Assembly (NCBI GenBank): GCA_965178125.1
Contig: OZ237737.1
Location: forward strand, 806,001-870,000
Source: Bilabrum cf. latius
Taxonomy: Eukaryota > Bigyra: Bicosoecida > Bigyra > Bicosoecida
Direction of reading: 5' to 3'
DNA length: 64,000 bases
In this document: piece after piece, positions 35,215 to 49,069 of the stretch
How the letters are laid out: every line of letters begins with the position of its first letter
How positions within the stretch are numbered: position 1 is the first letter of the stretch
Position numbers and translations under genes: made by a program
The notes under the pieces: model-generated
Databases searched by the model: none
What the model was told of the DNA's origin: nothing
Seen by the model: only the letters and a program-made list of their open reading frames with translations

Positions 35215-35690
35215 GAGGGTAGGTAGAGACGCATATTTTATCATTTAACAGGCAGGCCTCCATGCGAAGGCAGCCCTGTACTTGCATTAAGACAGTCAGA
35301 CGAGGGACGAACGAACGGTGAGACGGGTCACACTGTGGCTTTACGCTGCCAATGGTCCACACGCGCAAGCGTGTGCTCCATGGCTATACGCGACGTCTTG
35401 GAAGTGAATTCCATGGTTCACCGCGCTTGTAGTCGCCTAGTTTGATTTTTACATTTTTTGCCGGTGGTTGCGACCATAGGCCTTAGTATCATTTTCTACT
35501 CCGAGTATTGCACGTCGCGACGCAACAAAATGTTTTATACTCGTTCAGCCCCCACATCATGTCACATCGAACGTGAAGAAATTCACGGAAGACTGGGTTT
35601 TTGGTACAACGTCATCAAGATTCACTTGTTGATTGTATCAAAATCCATCCGACCGACTCTGTAAATCTGAGAAGGTCTATCTGCACCGTC
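35215..35690. promoter_or_regulatory. Intergenic region between giant genes
   Basis: Contains the 3' UTR of the upstream giant gene and the promoter of the next. Features seen: a second TTGCGACCA element at 35468-35476 and a TTTTATACTC TATA-like string near 35530. No gene recognised. Confidence 0.4.
35468..35476 (+). promoter_or_regulatory. Shared upstream motif TTGCGACCA (copy 2)
   Basis: Lies about 215 bp before the ATG at 35691, inside the same 14-nt GTGGTTGCGACCAT string as copy 1. Confidence 0.35.
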
Positions 35691-38600
35691 ATGCTATCAT
35701 TTGCCATCGCGTGCATCATGGCCGCTTGCGCCATGGCGCAATTGGTTCCAGACCAAACGCTCGGCTCCAAGCTGATCGACTTTTGGGACAGTGAGTCAAC
35801 AGTAAAGCGCTTGACGGCTGGCGTGGCCCTGTGGTTGCGAGAGGGGGCAAAGTTGCAGAGGAGGCATTTGGCACGCGCCGTCCAGCATATGTACATCTGG
35901 TAGTCCAAATGATCACAAGATTCCATAAATTTCGCAGCAACAAGCTTTAGTAAGACGAGAACGACGTACCCGTCGAGCTGGAAGAGCTGGAGGGGTCGCA
36001 CGCTGTCGCAGGTGAGCACCTACTTATCGCGCCCACGCACGCACGCGCACGCGCGCGTGCTCCCTATCGGAAAGTCAAGATCTGACCCTAACTTGCAATC
36101 ACAACGATGCCTTTGCAGTCAAATCGATTCAACCAACCCTATACCATGACAAGGCGGTTGATGTGCCAGCCGTGAGAGCAATACGGTGTTGCTTGTGACT
36201 CTTTCGTACGAGTGTTCCGTCAAGGCTTCGCGGTTTGCCTACCGCCACCATCCACCTTTTTACGCAGAGGTATGTTCTTCGACTGGTCTGGACGTGACTT
36301 CATGACCGCACCCAGTGATGCGCAGCTCGATTTCGCGAACATGGGAACGCACGTGAGTTTGCCGTGTCTCAAGTCCTGAGTTGTTGAGAAACGTCGCGTA
36401 CTGCCCAGAAAATCATTCACACGTTTGCTTTGTGTCAAGCTGTCACCGCAGGGACACATTATCTATATCGTCGGCAGTTCTTGGTACAGTGTGAACCGGG
36501 GCACCATGCTCCGGAAGGGTGAAGCCTTCAGGAGCGGATCTCGCCGCACGTACTGGGAGATGATGCAGTCAATTACCTCGTCGAACCGCCGATTCGCGTT
36601 CGTCGCGTCGTCTTCGAGGACTACGAGCATTCGTTACTCAGGAGCCACATCGCTACCAAACAACCCGTCGTCGGTGTCCTACAAGACATACACTGGGCAT
36701 GTCCAGGTGACTGACTACAGTTCAGGCGTAAGAGACCCATATTCTGATGCATCGCAGGGAAATAGGATGTATTTCTAAATGATTTTCTCAAAAATTGCTC
36801 TCGAAGATGGCTACCGCAGCTCCGCCGAACGTGGATTTACGCTGAGATCGATTTCAGCACGTCAAGTCGGTCCTTCGGGAACGTCGATAATGCGCGCAGT
36901 TGGTACTACTACATTGACCAAGCATCCTCAACATCATCATCCAACAAGGCCAACGTCCTGTCGAGTGGAAGCTCCTACCCGCTCCAGGTCGGAGCGAGCT
37001 TCAACGCATTCGAAGGAGTGATCATGGAGTTCGGGATCATGAACTCGACGAACTTCAATGATGAGAACCGCCTGCGCTCGTACCTCGCGAACAAGTGGGG
37101 CACCGGAGGCTGCCCTGCAGCAAACTCTATCACGAACGGACATGGGGTTGTCGCAACCACAAGCACGGACTACTGGTGCCGAGTGCCTTTCGAGAACAGG
37201 GACTGCACACAATCCTGCGCGTCTGGACAGGGCAAGCCGGTTGGCGGTGTAGCCACGAAGACATGCCAGAATGGCGTGTGGTCAACTCACGACTTGATCT
37301 GCGAGAAGACGTGCGAGATGACCGAGGGTCCCGCCTTCACCGCCGGCTGCTACCGCACCGTTGTGTCGGCCGACTTCAATGGCGACACGGCAAGCACCCT
37401 CTCGGGTCCGCTGCGCACCTTTCGCTTGTACCCACGCACGAACCCGGCACTTAACAGCGTCTACATGTCGACCACGACCGACGGCCGTCTCAAGGTGGAT
37501 CCTCGTGCCTGCACTTGGGCTACCGTGTTCTACGCCGAGGACAACCCAGCGTGGCTCGACACCGGCGACAGCCAGCAGGTGGTGACCGTGGAGGCCACCA
37601 TGCAGCTCGAGTGGGGCCGAGGTGGCCTGACCTTCAAGATGACTGACGACCGCACCAACTTCCGTGTCGACTACACGAACTACGGATCCACATGGTGGTA
37701 CCTTTACCTGATCATGCAGGTGAACGGTCGGTGGAACTATCTCGGCAACATCAACTCGTTCAGTCGGAACCTGCCGCCCATCTACGTGCCCCAGCGCATT
37801 GCTGATGCTCGTTTTAACGGCTTCCGCAACATCACCCTCACCCAATTCTTCGACGACGCCAAGGAGTAGGCTCGCCTTGCTGGTCACGACCAGAGGTACC
37901 CCGAGTTCATCATCCGTGCCCGCGTGAAGGCCCAAAATGTGCGTGTGTGGCTGCTGCCCCTGGATGCCACCCACGGCATGGCCAAGGAGGGCGCCACCTC
38001 GGACACCCATGAGGTGCGCAACGACATCGACAGGTACTACGGATATGATGGGCAGTTCTCGCCGCTGTGGGGACCTCAGAATGGCTACCGCAACAAGGAT
38101 GGTGATGATGCACCCGACAAGATCTTCACGGCCAACGAGGAAGAGACCCTGGACGACACGAAGCCTTTGTGGGAGTTCAACCGCAACGACATCCAGGCTG
38201 GCACTGCCGGCATGTACGTGTACGGCACTGCCTACTTCGACAACTATCGCGTCTCGACCTCATGCGGTGCTGGCAGGTCATGCCTGAACGTGCGAGGGTA
38301 CAAGGGCAACGGGTGCACGTGGGGCTGCGCCGAGGGCTTCCTGCCCAAGAACGTGTCCGAGCAGTCTGCCATGTGCAACCATGAGGGCAACGGAGAGGTA
38401 GCCTGGTCGAGCCAGGGCGTGCAGTGCAAGCTGATCCCGCCCACCTTTGACTCCAACCACCCGCCGCTTGAGGTCCGCGAGGACGCCAACGCAGACACCC
38501 CGATCGGGCTGCCCATCGCTGATTCCGTGACTACCAATGCATCCGATGCCATCACGCTCATCTACAACCTGACTGATGGCTACTAGGATGACAATGGCAA

Positions 38601-41600
38601 CACGCTGTTTTACATCAGCGGCTGCAGCGGTCAGGTGTACCTGGCTCGTGGACGCACCCTCGACTACGAGACAGACCCTGTCAAGTTCATCACGGTGCGT
38701 GCCACCCCCCTGCAGCAGCCCGAGCAGGGAGCCGAGTTCCGCATCCCAGTGTACCTTATCGACGTGGACGAGCCCCCGCTGTTCATTGAGCAGATGAACT
38801 TCACCCAGGCGATCCGGACTGTGCCCGAGAACGCTGCCCCTGGGTCTGCCTTCCCCGACGCGAAGCTGACGGCTATCGATCCTGAGGGTAAGGACGAGGA
38901 CACGGAGTACTCGATCTTCTCGATGGATCAGGACGCTGAGGTGGGTGGCCCCGACGGAGAGCCACTGTTCACGATCGACCCGGATGACGGCACACTGCAC
39001 GTGGGTCCTGCCGGCGGGCTGAGCTTCGAGCGCTTCAGCGAGTACAAGCTGCAGGTGCGGGCCACTTCGAAGGTGAACGCCGCTATCTTCTCCCAGATGG
39101 CTGTGACGATCCGCCTGGAAGACCGCAACGACGCCCCGATGTTCCCCGAGGACATCCAGGAGATCACGGCTCGCTTCTCGCAGCTGGCCGACATGGCCTG
39201 GATCGGCACCGACACGATCGCTGTGGAGGACGAGGACGTGAACTCGACTGTGTTCGTGCAGCTGCTGCAGAGCTCCACCGGAGTGGTGCATCGCGACCTT
39301 CCCGGGCCTGGCTCCGACATCACCCGCAAGAACTACGTGGGCATCGAGGGTGGAGAGCCTGGCAACGCCACCGCTGGTCGCTTCTACTGGACTGAGGCGC
39401 CCAACGCGACCGCCGATATCAGCTGGACGGACCAGATCTACGATGGTCAGTTTGTGCGCCTGGTGTACACCGTGAAGGTGAACGCCACTGACAACTACGG
39501 GGCCACGACGATCGGCGACGTGCGCATCATCCTGGTGTCCGACGAGAGCGGCGGCACTGACAGGCCGCTGGTGGAGTCCGTGACTATGCCGACTGGCACC
39601 GCCTTGACCACTTCTGGTGGCGAGACCCTGCGTTTCGCCGGATCTCGCTTCTCGCGGGCCACTGGCTTCCGTGTGGTGGGCACGAACGCGATCGGACGCA
39701 GGTACGAGACCACCAGCTGCACTGCGACCGATGACAACACCCTGGACTGCACGTCTCCCGAGGGCACTGGTTTGTGCAACTGGGTGGTGTACGCGATGGT
39801 GAACGGCGAGGAGATCCGCAGCTTTGCCATCGGGCGGATGGAGTTCACGTACCAGGCTCCCAACATCACGGCCGTGACCATGGATCAGGTGGCCATCAAT
39901 GCAGGTGGGCTGAACACCAAGGGCGTGGGCTCTGGGTCTTCGCATGAGCTGAACAGCAAGTTCGTAATCACTGGCACTGACCTGGGCAGCGACCCGCAGG
40001 CTGTGATGGTGTACGTGGGCCGGGTGACCCCTACCTCTAGCGAGTACCGGTTCGTGTCAACGTCGATCGAGAGCGCCGACCATGGCTCTCTGCTTGTGGG
40101 TGCCCCTGAGGGCATCGGTGCTGACCTTCAGATCCGGGTGTCTGTGGGTGGGCTCTTTGTCGATGCGCCCGACAGGCAGACCGTGACGTATGCTCCTCCT
40201 CGCGTGATCAGCCTGCGCTCTGGCATTACGAGCTCGTTCACGTACAACCACAACATGGAGCCGGAGGGGTGGTCGTGGGAGGCCGAGTACCAGACCAGGT
40301 ACGACCAGGAGATCGCCCGTGGCGACACTCATGAGCAGGCACATGCTGATGCTACCAGGTATGCTGACTCGAGGCGCATCTGGAACCGGTTCATCATCAC
40401 CGGCGAGAACTTCGGTCCCATGGAGGTGCTTGGAGCTGAGACCAGGCCGCTTGTGTACTTCGGCCCCGACTGCTCGAGGCAGTTTGAGCTGCTGAGCTGC
40501 GAGCTTACCCAGGCATCCACCCAGATCACGTGCGAGGGATACACGCGCGGTGCTGGCGCCCGGCACGGCCTCAGCGTGAGGATCACCGACAACACGAACG
40601 TGGTGCTTGCGCCTGACATCCTGTAGGACGAGCAGTGCAGCCACGAGGAGAGCACGCTGCCGTCGACCAACATCGTGTACCGGACCAGGTCGCTGTCGTA
40701 CAGGCCGCCCCAGGTGTACCAGCTCATCAACCCGCCTCAGCAGGGCAACACTGCCGGTGGCGATGTGGTGCGCATCCGTGGCCGGTACTTCGGCAACCCC
40801 AGCTCCGAGCTGCCCGTGACGGCGTACTACGGCCCTGACCCTGTCTACCGCTGGCCCAACTACCCCGGCGACCAGCTGAAGGCGACTGCCGGTACTGAGT
40901 CCATTGAGGCGTCCACCTGTGTGGTGCGCAGTGACGACATCATCGACTGCCAGATGGCAGCTCTGCCTGAGTGGATGGACGCCAACGGCCCGCATGCATG
41001 GACCGTGGAGGTGGGTGGCCAGGTGGCTCTGTGGAGCCGTGGCTTCACCCGGTACGGTTTCCCCACTGTGACTGGGCTGACCGGCGAGGGTGCTGTGCGC
41101 GCCAACACCACGGGTAGCCAGAAGGTGGTGATCGATGGCCGCAACTTCGGCCCCGTGGTACCTGACACGGTGAACTACATCGCGCAGGTGGCAGACCCGG
41201 GAGGCATGAACTCAACCTACGAGGGTCGCGTGAACGTGTCGCTGGCCCAGGGCCTGACCATGGCCCCTGCGCCCGCTCTGGGTGATGGCTCTGGCCTGGT
41301 GGTGCTGGACCCCCGTCGCGACTGCGTGATGACACAGGCGCACTACCAGCTGGAGTGCATGACCCTGCCTGGCGCTGGTCGCGCCCTTGAGTGGATCGTG
41401 GTGGTGAATGGTGAGCGGTCTCGCGTGCCCCAGGCATCGTACAAGGCCCCGACCGTGAACGAGATCATGATGCCCGGCACACCCACGGATCGTCGTGTGG
41501 AGGACGCTGATTCGGCTGGCGGCACCTGGGTGCTGGTGACTGGTCAGAACTTGGGCCCCCCCACCCGCGATATGTATGACCCCGAGCAGTCGTCCGGTGC

Positions 41601-44600
41601 GATGGTGCAGTGGGTGGAGTACGGCAAGACCGCGACTGGCGAGTGGAACAGCGCGCTGAACTACACGGTGATCTCCCATGAGCAGATCATGGTGCAGCTG
41701 GGCCCCGGCATCGGGCGTGACTTCCAGATTCGCGTGTCTGTGGCCGACCAGGTGAGCGAGGCGAGCGGTGACGGCGGCAACGACCCCCGCGGTACGTTCG
41801 ACTTCAGCCTGCCCACGCCGCTGTACGTGACCCCGAATGTGGGCAACCCCAAGCCCATGCCTTGGAACTCGGAGACCCTGGTGATGTTCGCCAGGCATTT
41901 GCCGCCGGCCAGCGACCCCACTTCCGCCGTGGTTGGCCTGTGGGACCCCAGCTTCCCCCCTCGCCCCGCCTCTCTGGATGATGACTCCATCCCCGATGAC
42001 GACGAGGGCAAGACTCAGGACCGCGAGCAGTACGAGCAGGCCGTGCGGAGCTACCTGGGCTCGCTGGTGCCCATCCATGCCGAGCAGCTGGTGAACGATA
42101 CCGCCGCTTGCGTGTTCGTGGACACCCTGGACCGCGGTACGGTGAACAACCTGTGGCAGCAGTACGATGTCGGTGGGAAGGTGGCTGGGTACCAGTCGGG
42201 CCAGGGCCTGCCCCTGGACGTAGGCGCTGTGCGTGTGGTGGTGCCTCCTGGATTCGGCCGGGGCCACGTGCTTGGCCTGGGCCTCGTGGGCATGGACGCT
42301 GCGACCGGCATGGTGGCTACAAACGCCGAGGTGGAGTCTCGGTCTGACTGGGAGAGCCTGAAGCAGTTCCACTACAATGAGCCGGAGCTGGACTTCCCCG
42401 AGATGACCACCGTGGCTGTGTCTGGCGACGATGAGCTCAAGCTACAGGCCACCCGTGCCTTCGGTGGACAGCCTTCAGAAGCTGATTCGTTCTCTCGCAA
42501 CATCTGGGAGGTCACGCTACGCGGCCAGAGGCTGTCGGACTGGTTCGAGCTGCTTCCCGACCAGGACGCCGGTGCCACGGAGACCCCGTACCGGCTGATC
42601 ACGCTGGAGCCCGGGCCGGATCACATGGAGCCTGTGCCTGGCGGGAACCCTGTGGCCGAGGGCCGCACGCTGATGTTCTACAAGGGCAACTTCGCCGAGG
42701 ACACTGCCGGTGGCAACGTGAGCGCTTCTGGTTGGGTCTCGCACGTGCAGCAGACGCAGCTGCCCGCTGATCAGCGGGAGTTCCAGCTGATCGCGTGGCG
42801 CGATGACATGATCAGGCTGTGGGTGCGCGCCGGCACCTTCACGGTGCGTGCTGTGGTGGAGACGACGAACAAGCTGGACGAGGTGAAGGGCACCGTGCCC
42901 GCCACCGAGCACACGTACACGACCAAGGACGTGGTGGTCTCTCAGGAGGCTCCCATCATCTCGGACCTCGTGGGCCAGCCCCCGGGCGGGTACCCCACGA
43001 CGGGCGAGGGGCACGTGCTAGGCCTCGCCTTGCCGTTCCGGTCGCTCACATCGCAGGACGAGAAGGGCGTGCTTGCGCTGTTCGGCAACGACTGTGACGA
43101 GGTCAACTACAACGACCAGCGGATGTGCAATGGCCGTCTGCTGAACCGCCGCCAGGTCACGACCAGCCCCATCACTGCTCCCGAGCCGGTGATCTACGCT
43201 GACCCCCTCACTGGTGTGACGTACGAGCCCGACACGACTCCTGGCGCCGAGTCTCAGTCTCGCTTCGTGACCGAGGGCAGCGGTGCTGCCACCTTCGTGC
43301 GCGCTGCCTGCGAGGCGTACTACCAGGCAACTACCTCAGCGGCACCTCAGCTGGAGGACCTGTGCTTCTTCTGGGTACGTGTGCCGGCAGGGCAGGGCCG
43401 TGCTGTGTCCGTGCGCGTGTATGCCGGCACCCAGCTGTCTCCCGCCGTGACCATCGACTACGCCGAGCCCGTGGTGACCGCCATCGAGGTGGATGGTACT
43501 GCCTTCGCCGGTACGTCGGCTGCCAACGCGGCCACGTTCCCGTCGACCGGTGGGGCCATCGTGCTTCAGGGCCACAACTTCGGCATGAAGGCCACCGTGA
43601 CATTCGGCGATTCGTACTCGCTGGTGGCGTGCAGCCAGGCTGCCATGACGAACAACTTCGTGGGCTTCAGCTCAAGCGACTGCGATGCCACCATCACCAT
43701 GGACTCTGCCACCTCCGGCATGGCTCGCATCACGGTGGATGCTCCTCGCGGCCAGGGCGCATACGATGAGCTGGTGCTGGTGGTGGACCACGGCCTGGGC
43801 CACGACTCTGACCCTGTGCGCTTCAAGTACGAGATGCCTATGATCTCGAGCGTGGTGCTGGCCACGGAAGATGCCGGGGATGTGGAGCAGTCCATGTTCG
43901 GATCTCTGGGAGCCCGCGATGTGGAGGTGGGCCAGGACAGTCAGGGCAACCCCTTCACGAACGGATACCGCATGCCCACCACTGGCATCGACCTGGATGA
44001 CCAGCACTACCAGGCTCTGGACAGGTATGGCGTCAAGGCAGATCTGTGGATCGTGATCCGCGGGTCGGGTCTCGGCCAGTACCACCCCCTGGTGTACCCC
44101 GTGGACGAGTCAGCGCGCGTGTACATCGGGCGCAACGATGCCGCCGGCGAGATAGAGGTGGACAGCATGTACGTGGTGCGCGACATCACGACTGAGGGCG
44201 CGGGTGAGTCTCTGATCGCCGTGCCTCTGCCCGAGGGCGGTGGTGCCGACTACTACGTGCGCGTGGTGGTAGCAGGCCAGGAGTCCAACGTCTACACGGG
44301 TGCGTTCAGCTATGCCCGGCCCGTGATCCAGTCTGTGGAGGTGATCACGTCTGCCATGAGCGATGGCTCGCTGCCCGCCGTGTCGAGCAACTCCCTGACT
44401 GTGTCTGCTCAGACCCTGTCTTTCAGTAGCTCTGGCGGATTCCTGGAGGCGCCCCCCACGGGAGGTGCTGTGGTGCGCATCCGTGGGCGCAACTTCGGCC
44501 GCCAGGTGCTTGCCCAGGCCGACTCGCAGGGCCGCGAGACCGGCAAGGTGCAGTGCGCGTTCCTGAGCCACATCGACCCTCCCCCAAGCTGGGTGCCTAC

Positions 44601-47600
44601 CTCTGGTGCCAGGCCCATCCCCACGTGCGATGGTGCCGAGACGTACATGGGCGAGGGCGAGGCCTTCACGAACAGCACTGACCCGTCTAGCCCGAGTCCC
44701 CAGTCCGTGACGTGGAGCCACACGACCGTGGAGATGACCATCCCCGAGGGCATCGGATACCGTGTGGTGCTGCTGGCCGCTCGTGGTGGCGCACTGGCCT
44801 CTCTGGAGCCGCAGGCATCGACCTTCACTCCTTCGGGTGTGATCATCCCTGGATGGAACGATCCAGACACGACACCTGCCTTGGTGCCCCGCGCCGTGCC
44901 TCTGCGGTTCGCGCCTCCTCAGCTGAGCGGCCTGACGTACTACGTGCCCGAGGGCGAGGCCACTGGCGAGGACGTGGGCGAGGATGCACTGACTCGCATG
45001 AGCGCCGCACATACTCGCGGATCGACCGTGGTGCTGGAGGGCCGCAGCTTCGGCCCCGACACCGTACTGGACGAGCTGACCAACTCGGAGACCGAGGACG
45101 TGTTCCAGGAGCTGGCCCAGCCGCGCAGCCTGCCTCTGGGTGCCGCGCACCGTGCGCCCATGGACCATGTGCGTGTGCTTGTCGGTGGTGGCTGCCGCAC
45201 GGACAGCATGGAGTGGTCTGCGACGAGTGTGGACGTGCGCCGCGACGTGGTGGACGGGCTGATCCCTGCCCATTGGGCTGCCGAGGACGAGGTGATCCAG
45301 GAGGTGCGCAGCTGCATGCCTCGTGGCGTGGAGGAGCGCACTGACACGAGCATGCGTGTGGTTGTGCCGCCTGGTGTGGGAGCCAGCAAGCAGGTGTCTG
45401 TGGAGGTGGTGCGCGCTGCACCTCTCCGCCTGAGTCCGTCTCTGGTGGTGCCCATGTCGCAGGCACCCCCCCTGTCGTCGTCCAGCTCTGGCTCATCCAT
45501 GGTGACGTACGAGTACCGTGACCCGGAGCCCACCCGTGTGGATCCTGGCTACATGTACATCACGAACTCTGCCCAGATCGGAGCCGCTGCCGAGCCCGAG
45601 GACATCGTGGTGTTCGGACGGTATCTGGGCCGCTTCGAGGACGAGCGGTCTGTGCGCAGGCCTGCGAACGATTCGTTCCAAAACGTGCGGTACGTGCAGG
45701 ACGGTTGGAACCTGGAGCTGGCCATCAACGTGACCAGCATGTACACTCAGGACGACCTTGAGTTCGACATCGGCGCGCCTGAGGGCGAGGCAGCCGAGGG
45801 CAGGCGTCTGCAGGTGACCGAGAACGCCACGCTGGCGATGCACGTGAACTGCTCCGACGTGGTGGCCCGTGTGGAGAAGGGCCAGGGAGGCCGCGGGCAG
45901 CCCGAGGCGTGGGAGGATGCCATCCGGTGCCCCACGCTTCGTACCGACCTGCTGACCGCCGGTCCCAAGGCTGTGAGCGTGCGCGTTGGCTCGCTGGAGG
46001 GCGAGCTGTCGGCCGAGAGCTCGAACAAGCTGATCGTGGGCTGCGACTTTGGGTACTTCGGTGGTGTGGGCGAGACGTGCCTGCAGTGCCCTGTGACCCG
46101 TCAGGGCGAGATGGTGGGTGCCATGTGCGCCGGCTACGACTCTGAGACTGACTCGCACACGTACCCGGTGTCTCGCCGTGGCTGGTACGACCTGAAGACC
46201 CCTGATGAGCTGTCCATCTGCCCCGTGACTGGCGGGCAGCGCGGCGATGAGGTGGCTCGTGGTGTGTGCGTCGTACCTTGCGTGCCCGCCGAGGCTTGCA
46301 TGGGCGACAACACGTGCGCCGAGGGCTACGAGTCTAAGGCTCCTTCGTTCAGGTGCGCCGCGTGCGCCGAGGGCTACTACAAGAAGGCCGGCGTGTGCGC
46401 CAAGTGCCCCGACAACCCGTGGGTGGTGATCGTGGCGTTCATCATCGCTGCTGCCTGCGCCGGTGGCATGGGTCTGTGGCTGAACTCGACCAACATCAAC
46501 ATCGCCATCCTGTCGATCGGTGTGGACTGGTTCCAGGTGGTGTCTCTGTTCGCCAACGCCCGCATCAAGTACCCGCCTGTGCTGGACGACCTGCTGACGT
46601 ACATGTCTGCGTTCAACCTGAACATCTCCCTTGCCGTGCCCGAGTGCATCAGCCCGAACGTCGGGTGGGAGCAGAAGTTCTACTTCACCATCGCATTCCC
46701 GCTGGCCGTTGGCGTCATGCTGTTCCTTGCTTTCGCCAGCTTCGCGCTGTACAAGTACCTGGTGCTGGGCCGCAGCGACAAGCACTCTACTTTCTCGCAT
46801 GTGAACAAGCTGATCTCTGGCGGCATCATCGTGTGCTACTTCCTGTACCTGTTCGTGACTGCCACGCTGATGGAGGCGCTGAACTGCATCAAGGTGGACG
46901 ATTCGGATCCGAACACGTACATGCTGGTGGGTGACCTGGAGCCATGCTACGAGCCCGGGGGGCTGCACATGCGTGTGTTCCCTATCGCCATTGTGTTCAT
47001 GCTGTTCTACACGTTCGGCTACCCCGCCATCCTGGGCTACGTGCTGTGGAGCAACCGGGAGCGCATCATGGAGGACCAGCTGCTGCGCGCCAAGGGCCTG
47101 GGGTACGACCGCATCAGCAACCCCCGCGCGTACGATCTTCGCAGGTCGATCGAGCGGTCGTACTTCGCGTTCCGTCCCGAGTACGCCGCCGGCACGATGG
47201 GCTTCAACTCTTGGATCGTGGTGATCCTGGCCCGCAAGGCACTGATCGCCATCACTTCGCTTGTGTGGGCGAACAACTCGTCGCTGCAGCTGTCCGTGAG
47301 TCTGCTTGTGCTGCTGTGCGCGTACGCCATGCAGGTGTACCACCAGCCGTACATGGCCCCTGCCGACCGCGAGGAGACTCTGCGCCATACCATGATTCTG
47401 GCCCTGGAGGACGAGCACAGCATCTGGGCCAAGCTGCAGAAGAACGTGAAGGAGGTGGAGAAGCGCCTGCAGAAGACCGGGCAGAAGACCGACTGGTCGC
47501 GCCCGAACCAGTCCGTGCGATACTCGAACCCCGTGGCCCAGGCCATGGGCTCCGTGGCCGTGGGCATGTTCTCGTGGAACACGCTGGAGTCGGGCCTGCT

Positions 47601-48489
47601 GTTCTCTGCTCTGCTGATCAACCTGTCCGGCATCTGCTTCAACGCGATCCAGACTCAGTGCGAGATCGAGAACAACTGCGACTTCTTCCAGCCTCAGGTG
47701 GACACTCTGCTTGGCCTGGTGCTGACGCTGATCTTCACGTCCATCTTCTACTTCATCTTCGTGCTGGTGACGGAGATCTCATACATGTACCAGGAGGAGA
47801 TGGTGCGCCGCGGCAAGATGCGGCCGGACGAGCTTTAGACGCTGCCCGAGCAGATCATGGTGTGCTGCGGCTGCGCCGACGAGAACGCGCAGGCTCTGCT
47901 GGTGAAGCAGCGCAACATGAAGAACTCCAAGAAGGGCTCCTCCAAGCGCAAGCTCGTGGCCGATGCACTCGAGGCGCAGGAGGGCGAGCCCGCGGACGCC
48001 GACATGTCCGCCAACCCGATCTTCAAGCGCCTGGCCGAGAACGCCGAGAAGGACGCCGCCGCCAAGAAGGAGGACGCGGAAGACGGGCCCGTGATCGAGG
48101 AGATCCCCGACGCGGATGGGCGCGGCGTGACCGAGGCGGAGGCCCAGGAGATCCGGGAGCGCGCCCAGGTGGTGCTGCAGATGCGCAACCCGCCGAGCGG
48201 CGCATCGTGGGAGCAGATCCGCAGCAACTACGTGAACCTGTCCAAGCACATCGAGGAGCTGGCCCGTCAGATGCGCCGCGCAGGCGTGCAGGGACGGCGC
48301 GGATCGAGCTTGGAGACAGCCGCGGCAGGTGCTCGCCGCGGCCGCGCCGGAGGCAGGCGCGTCGGTGGCGGTGCTCGCGGTGGGGAGGGACGCAAGGCCT
48401 TTGGCCAGATGCAGACCACCTCCACCAGCGGGGCCACTGCTGACGGCGGCATGGTGAACCCCATGGCTGCCAAGAAGGGGGGCAAGTGA
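35691..48489 (+). CDS. Giant LamG-like / sushi-like / cadherin / IPT-TIG / multi-TM protein (copy A)
   Basis: Six exons: 35691-35790, 35938-36011, 36119-36171, 36268-36352, 36452-36727, 36820-48489; 4,085 residues, stop TGA. TAG is Gln at 37867, 38584, 40624 and 47836. Order: signal peptide (about 1-16); an N-terminal beta-rich region ending in ENRLRSYLANKWG, the style of LamG/concanavalin-like domains; cysteine-rich segments including a sushi-like C...W.S...C module (about 680-737); about three cadherin-like repeats (740-1100); a long series of IPT/TIG repeats (about 1100-3265) with IRGRNFG and VGGQ motifs; a cysteine-rich stalk (3270-3393); about nine membrane segments (3392-3853) sharing QVVSLFANARIKYPPVL and SAFNLN with the upstream giant gene; and a charged tail ending MVNPMAAKKGGK. 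Codon use is strongly biased to C/G-ending codons and TAG is rare, which suggests high expression (inference). Paired with copy B at 54020. Confidence 0.9.
37867..37869 (+). other. Recoded TAG; CAG in paralogue
   Basis: The context GCCAAGGAG-TAG-GCTCGC in copy A aligns with GCCAAGGAG-CAG-GCTCGC at 56245-56247 in copy B, so TAG stands for Gln. Confidence 0.92.
40624..40626 (+). other. Recoded TAG; CAG in paralogue
   Basis: GACATCCTG-TAG-GACGAG in copy A aligns with GACATCCTG-CAG-GACGAG at 59002-59004 in copy B, within otherwise identical sequence. Confidence 0.94.
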
Positions 48490-49069
48490 GTTGAGTGCTT
48501 GTCCCGGTGCTGGCTGTGATCGATTGGGCGCTTTGCGCTTGATCGTCGCAGCTGGGCATCAAAACCGAGGAGCGGCTAGCGTCGTTGACGTTGAGCGGAG
48601 GTAGTACGACAGCGCTTGGTGAATCAATTGCTTTATTGCTATCGGGCGTGTGTCCGATGCAGTGATCGCGATCGCCTAGAGTTGCCTGGAATCCTTTAGC
48701 TCGCGTCGGAGAATGACGCTGGCCGCCAGATGCATCCATTTTGTGTTCTGTTAGGACAGGTTTGTGGAATGCTTTGAATGTCTTGCTTGCATACTGGTAC
48801 GATTTTTTGCCTTTTGAACACATCGTGGATCGCACAAGCATTAATCCGCTACTGAAAACACTTTATCAGGGAAAAGCATAACGAGGAGTTAGAATAGCCT
48901 ATTACTAGAATTTTTGTCTGGTTACATGTTGATGTTTTGATTCAGTCGAATCCCGAGCTGTGGAGGCTCAGGCGCGGCCGGAACATAGTAGGGACTGCAG
49001 AGCAAGGCCGGGTCCGCTAGCACTAGACCGGTCTTTAACAAATACCACAGCACAAGATATCATACTTTA
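48490..49069. promoter_or_regulatory. Intergenic region between copy A and the FOXRED2-like gene
   Basis: Expected to hold the 3' UTR of copy A and the promoter of the FOXRED2-like gene. It becomes AT-rich from about 48,780. I see no further gene, tRNA or repeat. Confidence 0.4.

Larger units (their letters stand above)
37410..45622 (+). repeat. Tandem segmental duplication, copy A
   Basis: Aligns base for base, with no gap that I could find, to 55788-64000 at an offset of 18,378. Near-identity, mostly synonymous differences, starts at about 37.9 kb; the first 0.5 kb is more diverged. The right limit is set only by the window edge. Confidence 0.9.
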
